64,000 nt of DNA from Diploscapter coronatus (GCA_964036155.1 OZ038422.1:53963201-54027200); one strand, 5' to 3'. Counted from the first letter of the stretch, positions 34,179 through 47,665 are shown. Notes: generated by a model not told the origin, from the letters alone. Translations and numbers: made by a program.

Positions 34179-37100
34179 ATGCCAAGTCACAGCAAGGATA
34201 AAGATGATAAGGAAAAGGACAGGAAGAAACCAAGAGAATCGAAAGAAGATGGCAAGAAGTCGAGTAAGGACAGGGACAATGGAAAAGAGAAGAAGAGGGA
34301 CAAGGACAGGGAACAAGACAAGGAAATTCCTGCCAATCTTAAAACCATAGAGAAGGTAGAAAATATTTGAATTTCTAGAAAAAAATTAAAATTTAATTCA
34401 GCCAAAACAGCCTCGGGAATTGACTGCTCGTGAGAAGGAGCGATTGAGGATCATTGAGGAGGAGTTGAAGGTCGGAGATTTCTAAAAATGTTTTCATCAG
34501 TTTCTTCCAATTTGCTCAATCACAGAAGTGGTAAAATTTGTCAAAATTAAACTGCAAATCTGGGCTGTGCGGAAATGTTCGTTCTGTTTCCGCCTATTTT
34601 TTTCTGATTTCTCGTCTTACTTTCGATAATCTCAAATATCATTTCCGCAGTCTTGATTTGAATCCCGATTTTAGAATGGAGCAGGCCAGGGAGAAGACGA
34701 CGAGGAGCCAGTCTGGTCGATGGTGAAGGCGCAGAAAGAGGCCACCAGTCGGATGTGCCCTTATTTGGACACTATCGATCGGTAGGAAATAGTCGACTTT
34801 TCAACTAAGCAAGTAATTTTGCAGATCCGTGTTGGATTTCGACTTCGAGAAGCTCTGCTCGGTGTCTCTGTCGCATTTGAACGTGTACGCCTGCATGGTC
34901 TGTGGAAAATACTTCCAGGTCTGAAGTTGTTTCATGCAAATGATTTCTGAGAATTGAAATGGGTTCTGGCCTCAAATATATTTTTGGGAAATTCGACATG
35001 ACGAAGCTTTGAATGGGGCAACCGTTTCTCATTCAAGTGTGAAAAATAATATTCGATTAAAATTCATCTTCCCCGAAAAGTAGACTCTTACCGAATTCAT
35101 GAAATAGAAGATACTGCTTTTATTTAGGAAGAAAAGCTAATATTTTATTTCAGGGCCGAGGTACGAATACGCACGCCTACACTCACTCCCTAGACACAGA
35201 CCATCGCGTGTTCCTCAATCTGCAAACTCTCAAATTCTACTGTCTGCCTGACAACTACGAGATCATCGACCCTTCTCTCGAGGATATTCAGGTCTAAAAC
35301 TTGCGTTTCATATATAGCGACTTGTAGGAAAACATTTCCTGGAATTTTTGCTACAAATCTGGCACTTGTTTTACAAATCACTTCCTTACTCCTTTTGCTC
35401 AAGTTTCACGCCAATTTATTTCAGTATCTTCTAAAGCCGACTTACACAAAGGAACTAATTGCCTCTTTGGATGGTCGGTCGAAAATGTCTCGCGCCTACG
35501 ACGACTCCACCTACTATCCTGGAGTGGTTGGACTCAACAACATCAAGGCTAACGACTACTGCAACGTTGTCTTTCATGTGAATTTTTGTTATTCGCTAAA
35601 ATTTGATTAGACACTCACTAAAAGTTGTGCCCAAACAATTTCAAGAATTTTATAACTCGAGTTCGCAAATTTTAAAGTCTTTTAAACTCGAATCGAGTTC
35701 AATCTTTTTTTCTAATTCAACGTCTCTATCCTTCTAGGCTCTTTCCCACGTCTCCCCTCTGCGCGACTACTTCTTGCGCGAGGAGAATTACGAGTCTATA
35801 AAGCGGCCTCCCGGCGACAAACTGTCTCTGTTGCCGAAGAGATTCGGAGAGCTCATCAGAAAGCTCTGGAATCCGAGGGCGTTCAGGACGCACGTCTCTC
35901 CGCACGAAATGCTGCAGGCCATCGTCATCTGCTCCGAGAAAAAGTTCCAGTTCATCAAGCAAAGTTAGTCTACCTTTTTCCGAATTCAAATCATCGAGAT
36001 GAAGATTTTTCCTAGTCAAGAGGTTCTATTTCAAAATTTTCAAAAATAATGAACTATAAACTGTAAGACAGAACTTCCATTTTGTGACTGAAAATTCTAA
36101 TTCCGAATTTCTGAATCTTAATTTCATAACGCATTCTTTACCATTTCAGGCGACGCAGCTGAATTCATGAATTTCCTGCTGAACACTCTGCACACAGCGT
36201 TGAATGGCACGCAGAAGACTTCTTCATCCATCATCTATAAGTAAGATTTGAACCATCTGAAAAAAACTAAATTAGCATTTTTTAGAATCTTCCGTGGCCG
36301 AATGCGCCAATATTCTCGGAAAGTGATTCCCGCAGAGACTTCTGACGCCGAAAGGAGGCAGATGCTAATGATGCCTGAGTATCAAGGTTCGATTTAAAAT
36401 AATGCATGATTATAATTATCCAAAGCGACAATTATCAATTATGAATCTAAACAAATATCTTTATTTCTTTGAAAAATGTGGGTTTCACGCTAGATTTCCA
36501 AATTTTTGGTCATCAGTTTCGACTAAAATTGTATGTGATGATGCGTTCAAAAAATTAGGTCCATTACGTTTCCTAATTGATTATATCATTTCCAGAGTCG
36601 GTGAAAGAAATGCCATTTCTGTATCTTGCTCTGGACCTGCCACCTGCCCCTCTATACAGAGATGAGCAGATGCAGAACATAATTCCGCAAGTGCCTCTCC
36701 ACGTTCTCCTACAGAAATTCGACGGAGCCACTGAGAAGGTAGGAAAATGGTTTATTTTGAAAGAGAAAATCTCATGAATTGCAGGAATACAAGACGTACA
36801 ATGAGAATATAACGAAGAGGTTCGAGTTGCTGCGTCTGCCCGAGTACCTCATCATCACGTACAAGCGGTTCCACAAGAATCAGTGGTTCATCGAGAAAAA
36901 CCCCACCATCGTCAATTTTCCGATCAGGTAAAATTTTAGAATTTAAAAAAAAAAAAAGTTTGCCTAATTTAGAATGATTTTTTCTTCTTGGACTTGCAGT
37001 TTAGAGCAAGTTCTTACATTTTTACATTGGTGTTAATCGGAAAAGTACCCTTAGAATCGCTTTGACAATTATACGATGTCAAAAAAGTATAAACGCAGAT

Positions 37101-37703
37101 TTATATCAAAATTTCAAGCATTTCACTTTCCAGCAACGTCGACTTCTACGACTGTCTGTCAGCGGACGCGAAGCCTCTGCACAAATACACGACATACGAC
37201 CTGGTTGCGAACATCGTGCACGAAGGACAGCCTGATGCGGGCAGCTATCGAATTCAACTCGTTCATCCTGTAATCTACTCCCTTCATTCCTCTAGAATTG
37301 TGAGAAATCCTTTCAGGGCTCTCAAAAATGGTTCGAATTGGAGGATCTGCACGTCAAGGAAATTTTGCCGCAGATGATCGTCCTCGCTGAATCCTACATT
37401 CAGGTGGGAATTTTTTTTTTAAAATAAGCTTGATAAAATTTCCCCTTCATGTTGTTGTTTTCAATTTTAACAATTTTGATCTGCTCAAATTTAAAAGTTC
37501 AGGATTTCGAAACTAATTTGTTGATTTTCTTCCTTTCAATTACCAACTTAAGTTTTTAGTTTAACAATGAATAAAATGCCACATTTGAGAATTTATCTTC
37601 CAATTTTCAGGTGTGGAAGTTGAACAAGACAAAGACGCGGGAGGAGCGCATTAACGAGGAGATGGAAGGGGGGGAGGTGCCCGTGGAACAAATGGTCTCG
37701 TGA
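34179..37703 (+). CDS. usp-39: USP39/Sad1 spliceosomal protein (inactive ubiquitin-specific protease)
   Basis: Subunit of the U4/U6.U5 tri-snRNP, needed for tri-snRNP assembly in the nucleus (known for human USP39 and yeast Sad1). A Lys/Asp/Glu/Arg-rich RS-like N-terminus (first ~60 residues) is followed by the UBP zinc finger (MCPYLDTID...YACMVCGKYFQGRG...HAYTHSLDTDHRVFLNL) and the pseudo-USP domain. The USP Cys box reads GLNNIKANDYCNVVFHALSH; the catalytic Cys position of active enzymes (NTCYMN) is Asp here, as in human USP39, so it should be catalytically dead. Later landmarks are SIKRPPGDK, RTHVSPHEMLQAI, DAAEFMNFLLNTLH, YLIITYKRF and KWFELEDLHVKEILPQMI. About 12 exons with GT-AG introns. 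ATG 34179 follows an acceptor (TTTTAG|GAAA), suggesting trans-splicing. AATAAA lies near 37764. Confidence 0.95.
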
Positions 37704-37926
37704 ACAATTTCAGGGGATATTTTCTTTGCGTTATTTAATTTTGCTCTCTTTTTTTTATAAGGTAATAAATAAACGGTTATTGTTCAATTTCTCAATTTTC
37801 TTCATGAAAAAAATGTTGAGCACATGTGTTCGTTATCTTTGCAAATTATGTGCAAATGTTCCCGATCAGCAATCCTTGCATAAACAGGGAAAACAGACAA
37901 ACAGCTCGTGACTCTACCACTTGCAG

Positions 37927-38024
37927 ATAAACACGAAACTGTACAACTGCCTCGATTGCTCGGCAAGTGCACGACGTCAGACATTTCGAACTACCAGACA
38001 AAGATCAAGGAATCAAATAATCTG
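37927..38024 (+). other. Isolated coding-like exon
   Basis: Bounded by TTGCAG and GTGAGT and open in one protein-like frame (HETVQLPRLLGKCTTSDISN...ESNNL). It needs one upstream base (phase 1) and exits at phase 0. I cannot connect it to USP39 or to the F-box-like gene in frame. It may be an orphan exon, a decayed copy or an alternative 5' exon. Confidence 0.25.
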
Positions 38025-38062
38025 GTGAGTAATTTTAAAAAATATATATTTTTGTTTACACA

Positions 38063-38157
38063 CTAGTTTCTATCCTATTGGCATCCCTACTTTTCACAGT
38101 TTACATCAGGTTTCCTATTTTGCTGAAAGTTTGAGGTAGTAATAGGGTAGAAACTAA
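38063..38157. repeat. 95-bp palindromic element
   Basis: CTAGTTTCTATCCTATT and AATAGGGTAGAAACTAA form ~17-bp inverted ends with about two mismatches around a unique interior. It is a small foldback element. Confidence 0.6.
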
Positions 38158-40087
38158 TGTTTTTTTTTAAATTAATTTATTTTTTCATCCATTCTGAAAT
38201 TCATCCTTGTTTTTTCTTTTAATTCTGGAAAATGTTGCGCTCCTAGAAATTCCCTTTCTGTTCTGCATTTCATTCGTGACTCATAGATATCCAGCATTGG
38301 ATTTGGTATTCTTGCAACGGAATAATCTGGAAATGATATGACGATTTTGATTGCATTCGAAACAATAGTGTAGGTGAATGAAAAACAATATGCAATCATA
38401 ATGCTCTCACTATCACTTATTTACTGATCCAAGTTATTGTTGCAGAAAATACCTTTGCGCATTAAAAATAGCGGTAAATGTTACGTTTTTACATTCATCT
38501 CTGCCCATCTAAAGTGCAAATCCACATCGAATCTTCGAGGTATCTGTACTTATTTCTGAGAATTTGTCATTCATTACAAACTAGCACTTCATCTTTCCAG
38601 CGATCTTTGTGATCCCTAGCTGACTTTTATGGCCTTACACATGGATGCTATTTTATGAGGATTGCATGTTTAAAGTGAAAACTATCCGATGTACGGCATA
38701 GACCTCTCTTGGTAATTCATCGGAATCATTTGTAAAGCGAGACAGCGTGTGAGAAAATATCACTCTAGTTTAATTCGATAGTTTCACGAGTTTGTCAGAT
38801 TCTTGTCAATCTATTCCATCTATAGCATTTATAACTGGAACATTGCTGGTTTGATGTCTTCATTTTTCTTCGACTAACAGTTACACATCTGTAATGATTG
38901 AGATGCGAGGTATGACTAGATAATGCGAGAAGTTATGAAATACTAGTGGAAACTTTTGTGATAATTGGTTTGAGGCTAATGGAAGAAGGTATTGATTAAA
39001 ACTATTCTTGACTTGTTCAGCCATTTTGCTTTCATCATTAGCTGACGGAGGTTCAATATTTTCACTCCCCTTTATCTCGACCAGCCAACTGGCATTTGCT
39101 TGTCAGTTCTCCTTCCCCTTTGTATTTGCCAGTCCAATGTTCCTCTGACCCTTGTTCCTCTATTCCTCTGCTCTATTCTCTACGTGCTCACATTCATCTT
39201 CCCTCTCTTCCCTCTAATCACTAATCATTCCCCCTCCTTCTGTTTTCTCCTCTTATCATTTCTTCCTCTTGCTTATCTGCTACTTTCTCCGCACGTGGTC
39301 TCTCTAACTTCGAACAAAGTACATCTCTCTAGGCAATTCTCATTCCCTCTATAACATTCCTGATATTTGATATGACAATGTACATATAAAGGGGCACATT
39401 CAGCATGGCGCCTTATCAGTAATGAGCTCCCTGGTTTGTGTGTAGTTCTAGCAGTTCTGCTCGAAATTGCATCAAGCGTTTCATCCCAGCTTGTTTTCAG
39501 CCCTTCCCTCCCATCACATGTCTTTCTCTGCTCTCTCTCTCTCTCTCACCCTCTCTCCCCTCTCTGCTCTGTTGTGCTCCTCAGTCCGGGGCAGTCACGC
39601 ACCACTACCCTCTCCCTTCTCTTCCCCTCCCTGCTTTTTTCCCTCCCTTAGCTCAGCTTTTCCCTTCGTCTGCGTCAGAATCCTCGTGGTTTCATTCCCT
39701 CCCATCAGTTCAATACTTATTTGAACTCTTTCGAGGAATCCTCCTCGCTATTTCCCCATTTATTTATCAGCCATTCTCTCCTCTTCCTCTATCTTTTCCA
39801 TCCCCTTTCACTGCTACACTACATAGAATTTCCCTTTCGAAATCGCCATTACTCTTTTCATTTTCAACTTCAACTTCTACTTCCACTTCCATTTCGTTGC
39901 ATTGTTTATTATAAACCGCACACCCGCATGCGCGGGCTGTTTATTATGATTTCGATGCATCACTTTGCTTTCCATTCTCATTTCCCATTCGTTTCAGTCG
40001 ATAATTCGTTATTTGTTTTCGTTCATTTCCATTGTTAATTCGATTTATTGCAGATCGGTGCAATATCGACTTCCCATTTCATTTCTA

Positions 40088-42133
40088 ATGACAACAGCGG
40101 GTGCTTTCAACAATCAAAATGATAGGTAAACTTTGGAGGACCATTCGCAAAGTTTTTGGAATATGAAATCAACAGTTTTTCTGACACTTTCTACAAGAGA
40201 TAATAGAATTGAAGTTAGAAACTGCTAATCAGAAAAATTCAAAGAACTTGTTAAACAACTCAATATTTCCTTGTTTAAATTTTCTCAATTATTTTCTTTA
40301 TTTTCAGTGATGCCTCGACTTCTGCCGTTCCCCCTCCCCAAATCTATCTGAGTCGCGATGCTCTGATCCACGTTTTCGAAACCGTCTGCAAGTACTCTCC
40401 ACTCTCCAATGTCCTCGATCTGAGGGTGAGTTCTTGTATTTTATTTTCTTCCAGAACTAGTCTAAGCATTTAGACTTCTATTTCGAAGAAACCACTCGAA
40501 ATTTCAACATTTTCCCATAAGAGAATGCAAATTTATGTGATTATTACGAAATAGGTTTTGTCAAAAATACTGGTTTTTTTTCGATTTACATATTGTCACG
40601 TATTACGAAATTTAGCAAGTGTGGTTGAATAATGATACAACAAGAAGTTTATCTTCTTTCAAATAATTGTTTGTTTATAATTTTCAGCTGGTGAATCGTC
40701 TTGCCAATGAGACGGTCAATCGGGCTGCCATTCGAAAGATGAGCGAATTGAAGATTGAAATTGGAGAACCGATCAGATTCAAGATTGTCGGCCTGAAAAT
40801 GAAGGAACTACCTGAGCCGGAGCCTGTCATCTATATTCAGGTACTTTTCATAGCCAATTGTCGAATATCTTGTGAGATGATTAAGTAAAAATATAGAAAC
40901 TACTGGATTTTTTAAAATTTTCTCTTTATTCTTTTAAAATGAAAAATTATACACCTTTCATTTTTATTTCTATTTCAGAACCTGCGATTCAAGCACACGG
41001 ACGCCCCTGTGTTCCTTCACTATTTGCTGTCTCACATGGACAAACTCTCCTCCCTGACTGTACATATCCAAAGCACAGAGGCGAATGATCTCACCATTCT
41101 GGAAGGGCTGCTCGACCAGATTCTTGATTCTAGTATGATTTTGTACAAATTTATGAAATTGTGAAACTTCAAAGCATGGCAAATATAATGCTTTATAAAA
41201 TCTTTTCATTGGTAATAATTTTCAGACCGAGTCAAATTGTCTGACTTGCAAATTCGAAGGCGGAAAGGCGGCCAGAGAATTTCTCGATTCGTCGAGTTAG
41301 TGAAGAAGAATGCGTCAAGTCTGAAGACGATCAAGGGACTGGGAATCACCGAAGCTGCTGAATCTTTTTCGGAGAAGGTTGGTACTATTTTAATACCGTT
41401 TTTCAACAACATTAAGATTGTTGAATAATAGAGAACTATTTTTCCTTTATTTTGAGATCTTTTTTTTTTTTTAGTTTTATTTATCGCATATAAATTCTTA
41501 GAGAGGCTGTCAAGATTTGATTCTGAAAGATAATTAGCTTGAAAATATCTCATAAGCATTTCACTTTCAGATAAGCCTGTCTCGCCTCTCGCTAATGACC
41601 CACGATGTCGGCCTCGCGAGTGAGGACACGATCTACGACAATCTCATTGAGATCTCCTCTTCTGGCGCCAGATTCTCCCATCTCTCCTACACGAGTTTCA
41701 TCGGTTTGGATCCAACGGATGATATCGTTCAGGTAAGGAATTGAAATGAAAGATTTTTTTTTAATAAATTTATCAAATGTTGTTTCTGATACCTTTCTCC
41801 TTTGTTTCGTTTGTAGAAAGAAAGTATTCACATTTTTTTTATAGAAAATACTTGCAACCAAAATGGAAAATATATTCCGTTTATCATTAAATTTCTCAGG
41901 CCTTCCTGGAGAAATGCGAAGTGTCGAGTTTGCGAATGACGATGCTGCGCGGCCCGCTGGTGCCTCACGACGCGAACTTCATCTTCGGTAAGGTGCGAGG
42001 CATCAAGTCTCTGCAACTGGGCGAGGTGGTCGAGAAGCCCAATATCTACAACAGGCTGATTGTCTACGAGCCCCTCTTCAAGAAAGTATTCCCCTATGTC
42101 GATGAAATTAATTTCTTCCAGCAATGGAACTAA
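40088..42133 (+). CDS. F-box-like protein with leucine-rich C-terminus
   Basis: Seven exons in phase from ATG 40088 to TAA 42131-42133 encode ~400 residues. After a short disordered N-terminus, residues ~25-70 (IYLSRDALIHVFETVCKYSP...LDLRLVNRLANETVNR) have the LPxxxLxxIFxxLxxxDLLxLRLVNRxxN pattern of an F-box, which binds Skp1-type adaptors of SCF ubiquitin ligases. The remainder has irregular Leu-rich segments (KLSSLTVHIQ, LSDLQIRRR, LSRLSLMTHDVG, VSSLRMTMLRG, IKSLQLGEV) spaced like degenerate LRRs that would bind a substrate. This matches the architecture of large nematode F-box families. Seen: motifs and exon phases. Inferred: SCF role and substrate binding. I cannot name an orthologue. 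Confidence 0.65.
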
Positions 42134-43137
42134 ATTTCAATTCTCCCTGTAAAAATCATCTGTAAAAACGCGCTGTATTCATAAGGCTTTTAAAAATTGC
42201 TTTAAAATTCCGAGTTTTTTTTTTCTAAAATCATTGCATTTTCCTAGTTTAGTGGGTATCGATTGTTATTTTTTTTCTGAGATATTGGAGATTCAAATGG
42301 GATTTGGGTTTTCCATAATTTCTGTCAAAATCTAAATTTACATATATGTATTCTCTTGGAATGAACCCAAAATGATTGTGCTGTAAATCGATGGAATCGA
42401 ATCAACGAATGTTTTTCCCTGTTCACGTTCATCTCCCCTTGGCCTGCCTTTCCTAGTCAATCAGCTCCGTGCTCCATTTGGAATGTCGTTCTTTCGTGTT
42501 TCCCCCCACTCCATCTCATGCAATTCATTTATTTTTTTTTTTTTTGTTTTTTTTATGATCAGAAAATTTGCAAACCCTAAAATTTGATGATATTTTTAAC
42601 CATAACGCTCGCAAATTTTTATCGAGACTATTTCGTAAGTCATCTGTGTACATGTGTATTTCTTTTTCTGTATTTCGTATTCGATTTGTAAGTATTCGCT
42701 CTTCTCGTTTCATCGTTTCAATAGTCAAACAGCTTTCTCATTCATTTTCATACGGTTATCACTGCGCCATGTTATTTCGCCCCCGGACTCTGACAGACTC
42801 GAGTTCTCTTTTCCCACTTCTTCATTCTTCTGTCATCGGCTTTGTATATTATTGTATTTCGTGGAAAACATAAAGCTCTTTCAAATTTTATTAAACCTTC
42901 GATTGATTAACAACAAATCTGTGCGCATAGTAGTAGCACGTATAAAAAGAAAAGTAAAAAAAGGCCTCAAACCGATAGAAAATGATTTTTAAGGAAGAAA
43001 AAAACAAATTCATAAATTAAACACCAAATCAGATAAAAATAAGAGCATTGCTTGACTGTCATAGATTTAAACGTTTCCCTAAATAGAAGCTGTAAGCCAT
43101 TTACCCTTGGGGTCCGGAATATTGTTCCGTCAACAAC
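42134..43137. other. Convergent intergenic region
   Basis: 3' flanks of the F-box-like gene and of eIF2B delta. A T-rich run lies at about 42529-42555, followed by C/T-rich sequence. No gene supported. Confidence 0.5.
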
Positions 43138-46100
43138 TCATTCAGCCTCGAGGTCCTTAGCCTTGAGAACAGCAGGAGCAGCCGAGGGGGGCAGAATGCG
43201 CAGATCTGTGACGACTGCAGTGATCAGGTCCGCGGGCAGCAACTCCAGCTCCTTACGGCCCATCACAGAAATTCGGCGACCGTACGATCCGAACTGCAAA
43301 AATGTTCAACCTGAGGGGCATTTATTGAATTTTTCGTGTCAATATTTGAACATTTCTTTTCATGTTTTCGGAAATGGAAAAAAAAACGAATTTTAACCAT
43401 AATTTAGCCGAATGAAAAGAGTTACAGAGAAAAATAGTTCATGATTGCTTGTGTACATGTCATTTTCAAATTCCATAAATCGACACGTATTGAAATTTGA
43501 TACAAATAAAATTTCATCAATAGAAATGCATTTTCGGAATAAATGTATCGGGAAACTTGCAGATAATTGATATGGATGAATTGATGAAATGATCACACAT
43601 GCGATCACTAATGAAAGAGCTTACTAATCAACCTATTTTTAAAAAATATAAAAATCTACTTTATCGACGAATTTGAATGTCTGAGCGACGACGAGAACGG
43701 GGACGTTGAAGTGTTTGGCGACGAGAGCCACTTGCAGACTGCCCAGCCACGTGGCCACACACCCGTTCGACAGAACTGCTGCACAGCCCAGGACTACCAT
43801 CGAGCACTAAAAAGGGGAGAATATAAGATACGAGTTTATAAAATAAATATTGGGCAATTTAAAAAATATATGTTCAACAAACTCTTCATCCAAAACTCTT
43901 CCCTTACAAATGATATGTTATAAGTTGAAACAAAAAGCCTCACATTATGCATGACATAACTGATCGAGTTCAGATTGAGATATTGACTGCGGACGCCTTT
44001 CTGGGTGAACGCTTGAACGTGCTGCATTCCTGAAATGAATTCTCAAAGTGGTGAAAAGAGACTTTTCCAACCTCTAGCTCCGAGCTCATCATCGACAAAG
44101 CAGAAAATCTTCGACTTATCCCGATTAGCAGTGTCGACCAAAATTCTATGCACAAGAGGACACCTGAAAAGCAAACGAATTTCTGACAGGATCAATTTTA
44201 TCAAGTTCTAGAATATCTGTAGGAAAAATGGTTCTGATAAAAGTGAAAATTATTTAAAAAAAAAAAAAAAAAAAAAGTCTAAAGGAACTGACAATTAAAA
44301 AACTAACCAATCATAAGTAAGAATGTACTGCCCAGCCTTGGTGATTTTCTTCTCGATGTGATCGGAAATCGCCTCGTAAGCAAATATGAAATTCGTCTCC
44401 TTCAACTCGTCCAGTCGCCTCACGAAAGCATCGATGCCGGACTGCAGTTGAAATTTATTTGAAGAAGAATACTAAAATATCCCTACTATGGAATCCTGTT
44501 CAACCTTCTCCGACTCCTTCCGCATCAATCGAACGATATTTCCTAATGCAAAGGGAAGAGGCCATTTACCTGAAAACTCGGTATATTTCAAATTCAACAA
44601 CTAAAAACTCCTTACCATTGAATGTGAAGTATGTGAGCTGATGTTTGAGAGCGGAATCGAATTTCTTCGACAGAGATTCACCAGAACCGTTATCGTTCCC
44701 GGACGCAATTTGCGGACTTTTGACAAACTGCAATTTTAGAATGTTATTATTTCGAGAAAGATAAATCGTAGGTATTACTGACCGAAACCTTTTACCTTGA
44801 ATCTTGTTTCAAAGAGCAAAAATTACTTTAGGCTTCACTTTTAATTTAGATTTTCATCCTTGATTTTGGGAATAAAACCTAAGAATAACCTCAATAGTAG
44901 TATCGATGAACTGTTTGCACAACTCGTCGATGCTGTCGATGATTCCGTCCTCGCATTTCGTGCTCAGCTCGATGAAGGCTGGATGAATCAGGGCCGTAGA
45001 ACGGGTTGCTCAAACAAACATTCAATTTTCAACAAATAAATAAATTGGTACGTTCAGGTTCAGCTGCATTTTGCACGTCGTCAGAAGTGCTCGCTATCAG
45101 ATCTGAAAATCGAGAATTTTCGAATATTCTTGACCTTAATGAGCTACCAAATTTCACTTCCTTTCCAGAATAAGAAGATCCAGTGCGCAATGCAGATTTG
45201 ATCTAGAAAATAGTGTATCACAGGAAATAATTAACCGAAATTACTTCTCCATTGTCCTGTGGTTTTGCCTTGGGTTGGTCATTCTTCCCTACCTTCTTGC
45301 CTTGACCTACGTTTTCTTCTTTGTTCTGACTCTGCTTTTGCTGTTGTTGTTGCTGCTGCTTGTTTCCTTTCGGCTGATTTGCTTGTTGCTGCTCGTTTTG
45401 CTGCGCATTTTCCTTCTTGTTCTTTGCAGCTTCAGCTGAAAATTATAAAAGTGACCAACGTAAAAAAGAATAAAATTCTAGCCTTTCAGTTTCTTCTCAG
45501 CAGCCTTGGCAGCCCTTTGCGCCTTCTTCTCTTCTGCAGTCATTTCTGGTCTCTGCAAATAAATTGATTGAAAAACTCAAAATGGTTTAAAGAATACCTC
45601 AAATTGACTCTTCTTTTGATCAGCTTGTTCATCCTGTTTCGGTTGATCGGCTGCATTTGAGCTGAAAAATTCTTTCTAGAAGATTGACAATATCTCTAGT
45701 TCGAATATCTAATTTTTCTCAGGTTCATCGTCAAAAATTTAACTAACATGAAAAGGGAATCAGTTTCAAATAATCAAATTGTAAATTTCAATTGAAGCTG
45801 AAGCTGATTTCATTTTTAGAAGAGTCGGAGAATAGTCGTCGCTAAATGCGAATAAAAATTCTCCGAACAATTTTTGGCTTCCCGATAAATCCGATGAAAA
45901 ACGACAAGCAAAAATACCTTGTCGGTTTGCTTGAGTCACTTGTCTGTTGATTTGCATCAGCCTGTCCAGTTTTACTCTGTTTCTGTTGCTCACTTCCAGC
46001 CTCCTTCTTCTCTTCCTCAACTCCGAGCACGGCTCCTAATTTCTTCACTTCGAGCGACAATTTCTCCAGTGATTTCTGTAATTCAAGCAGATTGCATCAT

Positions 46101-46388
46101 GGACTTTTCAATGAGGGAAAAGCAGGACATGTTTGGCATTCTAGGTTAATTTGCATGGGACAGAATGGCCGAAATTGGGTTAGGAGTGTGATTCTGAAAG
46201 ATTTTGGAGATTTTTAACAAAATAACCTACTACCGGACCCAAAAACAAAAATGAAAAAATGTTTCAAAATGGCCCACTTTGAGATTGCTTACGGATTGCT
46301 CTTCAACATTCGCCGCTGTCTTGTCCTCCTTCACGGGGGGCGGCTGCTCCTTCTGCTGGGCGGGTTGGCCCTTTTTGCCTTTGCCCAT
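43138..46388 (-). CDS. Translation initiation factor eIF2B subunit delta
   Basis: Regulatory subunit of the cytosolic eIF2B guanine nucleotide exchange factor, which reloads eIF2 with GTP and senses eIF2-alpha phosphorylation. About 13 exons chain in phase from ATG 46388 to TGA at 43138. The N-terminal ~200 residues are low complexity and charged (GKGKKGQPAQQKEQPPPVKE, a Q7 run, Lys/Gln-rich), typical of the delta subunit. The C-terminal domain shows the eIF2B alpha/beta/delta Rossmann-like signatures: YILTYDW, CPLVHRILVDTANRDKSK, VLGCAAVLSNGCVATWLGSL, FNVPVLVVAQTFKFVDK, and the diagnostic end ELLPADLITAVVTDLRILPP. One intron starts AAAG|GCTAGA, a GC-AG intron required for frame (CTGAAAG joined to CTGAAGC). 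A 22-bp poly(A) run lies in an intron near 44254. It is divergent from MRGBP with only 250 bp between start codons. Confidence 0.93.
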
Positions 46389-46638
46389 TTCTGGAAAAAA
46401 TTATGAAAACTTGTAAAAATGAGAAATAATAACGCAGTGACGAACACTTGTATATATACGTTTACACGGCACTGTGAAAAGCAACGTTGGACTTTATTCG
46501 TTTGAAAAATTTTCAAACTGTCTAAATTTTCCTTTTTCGCTATATATTTCTTGAATTTTATGCCAGTTAGTATCTAGATCACTGTAGGAACTCAGAAGAG
46601 TCGTTGTGGAACCGTCAGTTCCAAGTTGCAGAGCTCGA
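46389..46638. promoter_or_regulatory. Short divergent (likely bidirectional) promoter region
   Basis: 250 bp separate the start codons of eIF2B delta (minus) and the MRGBP-like gene (plus). No TATA box is obvious, as expected for housekeeping genes. Promoter function is inferred from arrangement only. Confidence 0.5.
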
Positions 46639-47665
46639 ATGGCCAGAATCAAGTGGTAGGGGTTGTTCGAATTTTAGGCAATTTGAATTTATTTCAGCAG
46701 AAGGAACAATGATGAGATTCGAAAGCAGCTGTTCGACTCGACTCGCCACAACCTGATTCGGCCTGGGGAGGGAGAGACCCCCAATTGGTGCAAACTCGCT
46801 GAGACTCGACTCGCTGAGCTCGTCATGCTCTACAAGCCTGCTGGTCAGTTTGGTTTTCAGAGGCAGTGCCAAATTAACAGCTTGAAATGTTGCTTTAAAA
46901 ATGCCAGAGCGGATATTTGATAAGAAGAATGGTCATATTTTTGAAGATTTCGATGTAGTTAGGTCACATTTGTCTGAACCTTTGGCTTCCTTGCTAGCAA
47001 TTTTTACACGTGCTCGAGATCGATGATAGCCTTCTCTCACTTTCGATTTAACTTTTCAGAATGACTTATTGATTTTCCAGGAATCAATGGCAAGTGGTAT
47101 CTGGCTGCTATATGCGACGGGCTGAATTTCATTCAAGACGACGAAAACATCGACTTCGAAATGTATCTCTCTCCAGACGATTACGCTGTTTACAAGGAGA
47201 CTCACAAAGAGGGAAGCACTCCGAAAAGCAGATACACTTTCAGACCCAGATACGGGATAAGGCCCACCCCGCAACAGGTATGATTCAAAGTACATGCCAC
47301 TTTTATGAAGTGTGTTTGTTCAGGTCCTCGAAAAGCTGAATGAAATGTACGATATGAAAGTGATCGAGGCCTACGAGTACAGGCCAGAAGGGTTCGAAAT
47401 GCAGTCAGACTTCTTCCTGCCTGAGGGACCCTATTCTGAACTCATGAAAGAGAAGGTTTGTAATTGGAAATATTTTGGAAGAAAATCGCAATTTTCATTT
47501 GCATTTAAAGCATAATATTTCCTTTCAAAGTAATTTTCTTCTGAAACTAGTTCACTTCAGGAGGACTCCCTGATCTCCCTGCCTCCTCCCCGAAAACGAC
47601 CTCGTCGTGGTGGCAGTCCAGACTCACATGCCTCTGCCTCAAGAGACAGCACTCCAAGGGTCTAA
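46639..47665 (+). CDS. MRG-binding protein homologue (MRGBP/Eaf7, CT20 family), NuA4/TIP60 subunit
   Basis: Predicted chromatin protein of the NuA4/TIP60 histone acetyltransferase module, which pairs with MRG15-type chromodomain proteins. Four to five exons in phase; start at 46639, with an in-frame stop just upstream. The core matches the family order: ETRLAELVMLYKPAGINGKW (human ...LFHAMLGHKPVGVNRHF), AAICDGLNF, then PTPQQVLEKLNEMYDMKVIE (human VWDHLSTMYDMQAL), and FFLPEGPYSELMKE (human NFVLPEEII). A ~30-residue insert (DDENIDFEMYLSPDDYAVYK) separates the two halves. The C-terminus is basic with PPPRKRPRRGG, a likely nuclear localisation signal. It ends TAA 47663-47665, with AATAAA at 47761. 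It starts the plus-strand run MRGBP, C12orf4, TTLL5. The family call rests on motif spacing. Confidence 0.75.

Larger units (their letters stand above)
37704..40087. other. Intergenic, pyrimidine-rich toward the F-box-like gene
   Basis: Contains one isolated coding-like exon (37927-38024), a palindromic element (38063-38157) and a strongly pyrimidine-rich stretch (about 39080-39900) upstream of the F-box-like gene. Long open frames in the C/T-rich part reflect composition, not genes. Confidence 0.5.

Noticed and set aside
39100..40038. Overlapping open frames up to 158 codons
   Set aside because: Pyrimidine-rich low-complexity sequence open in several frames at once; no splice structure or family resemblance.
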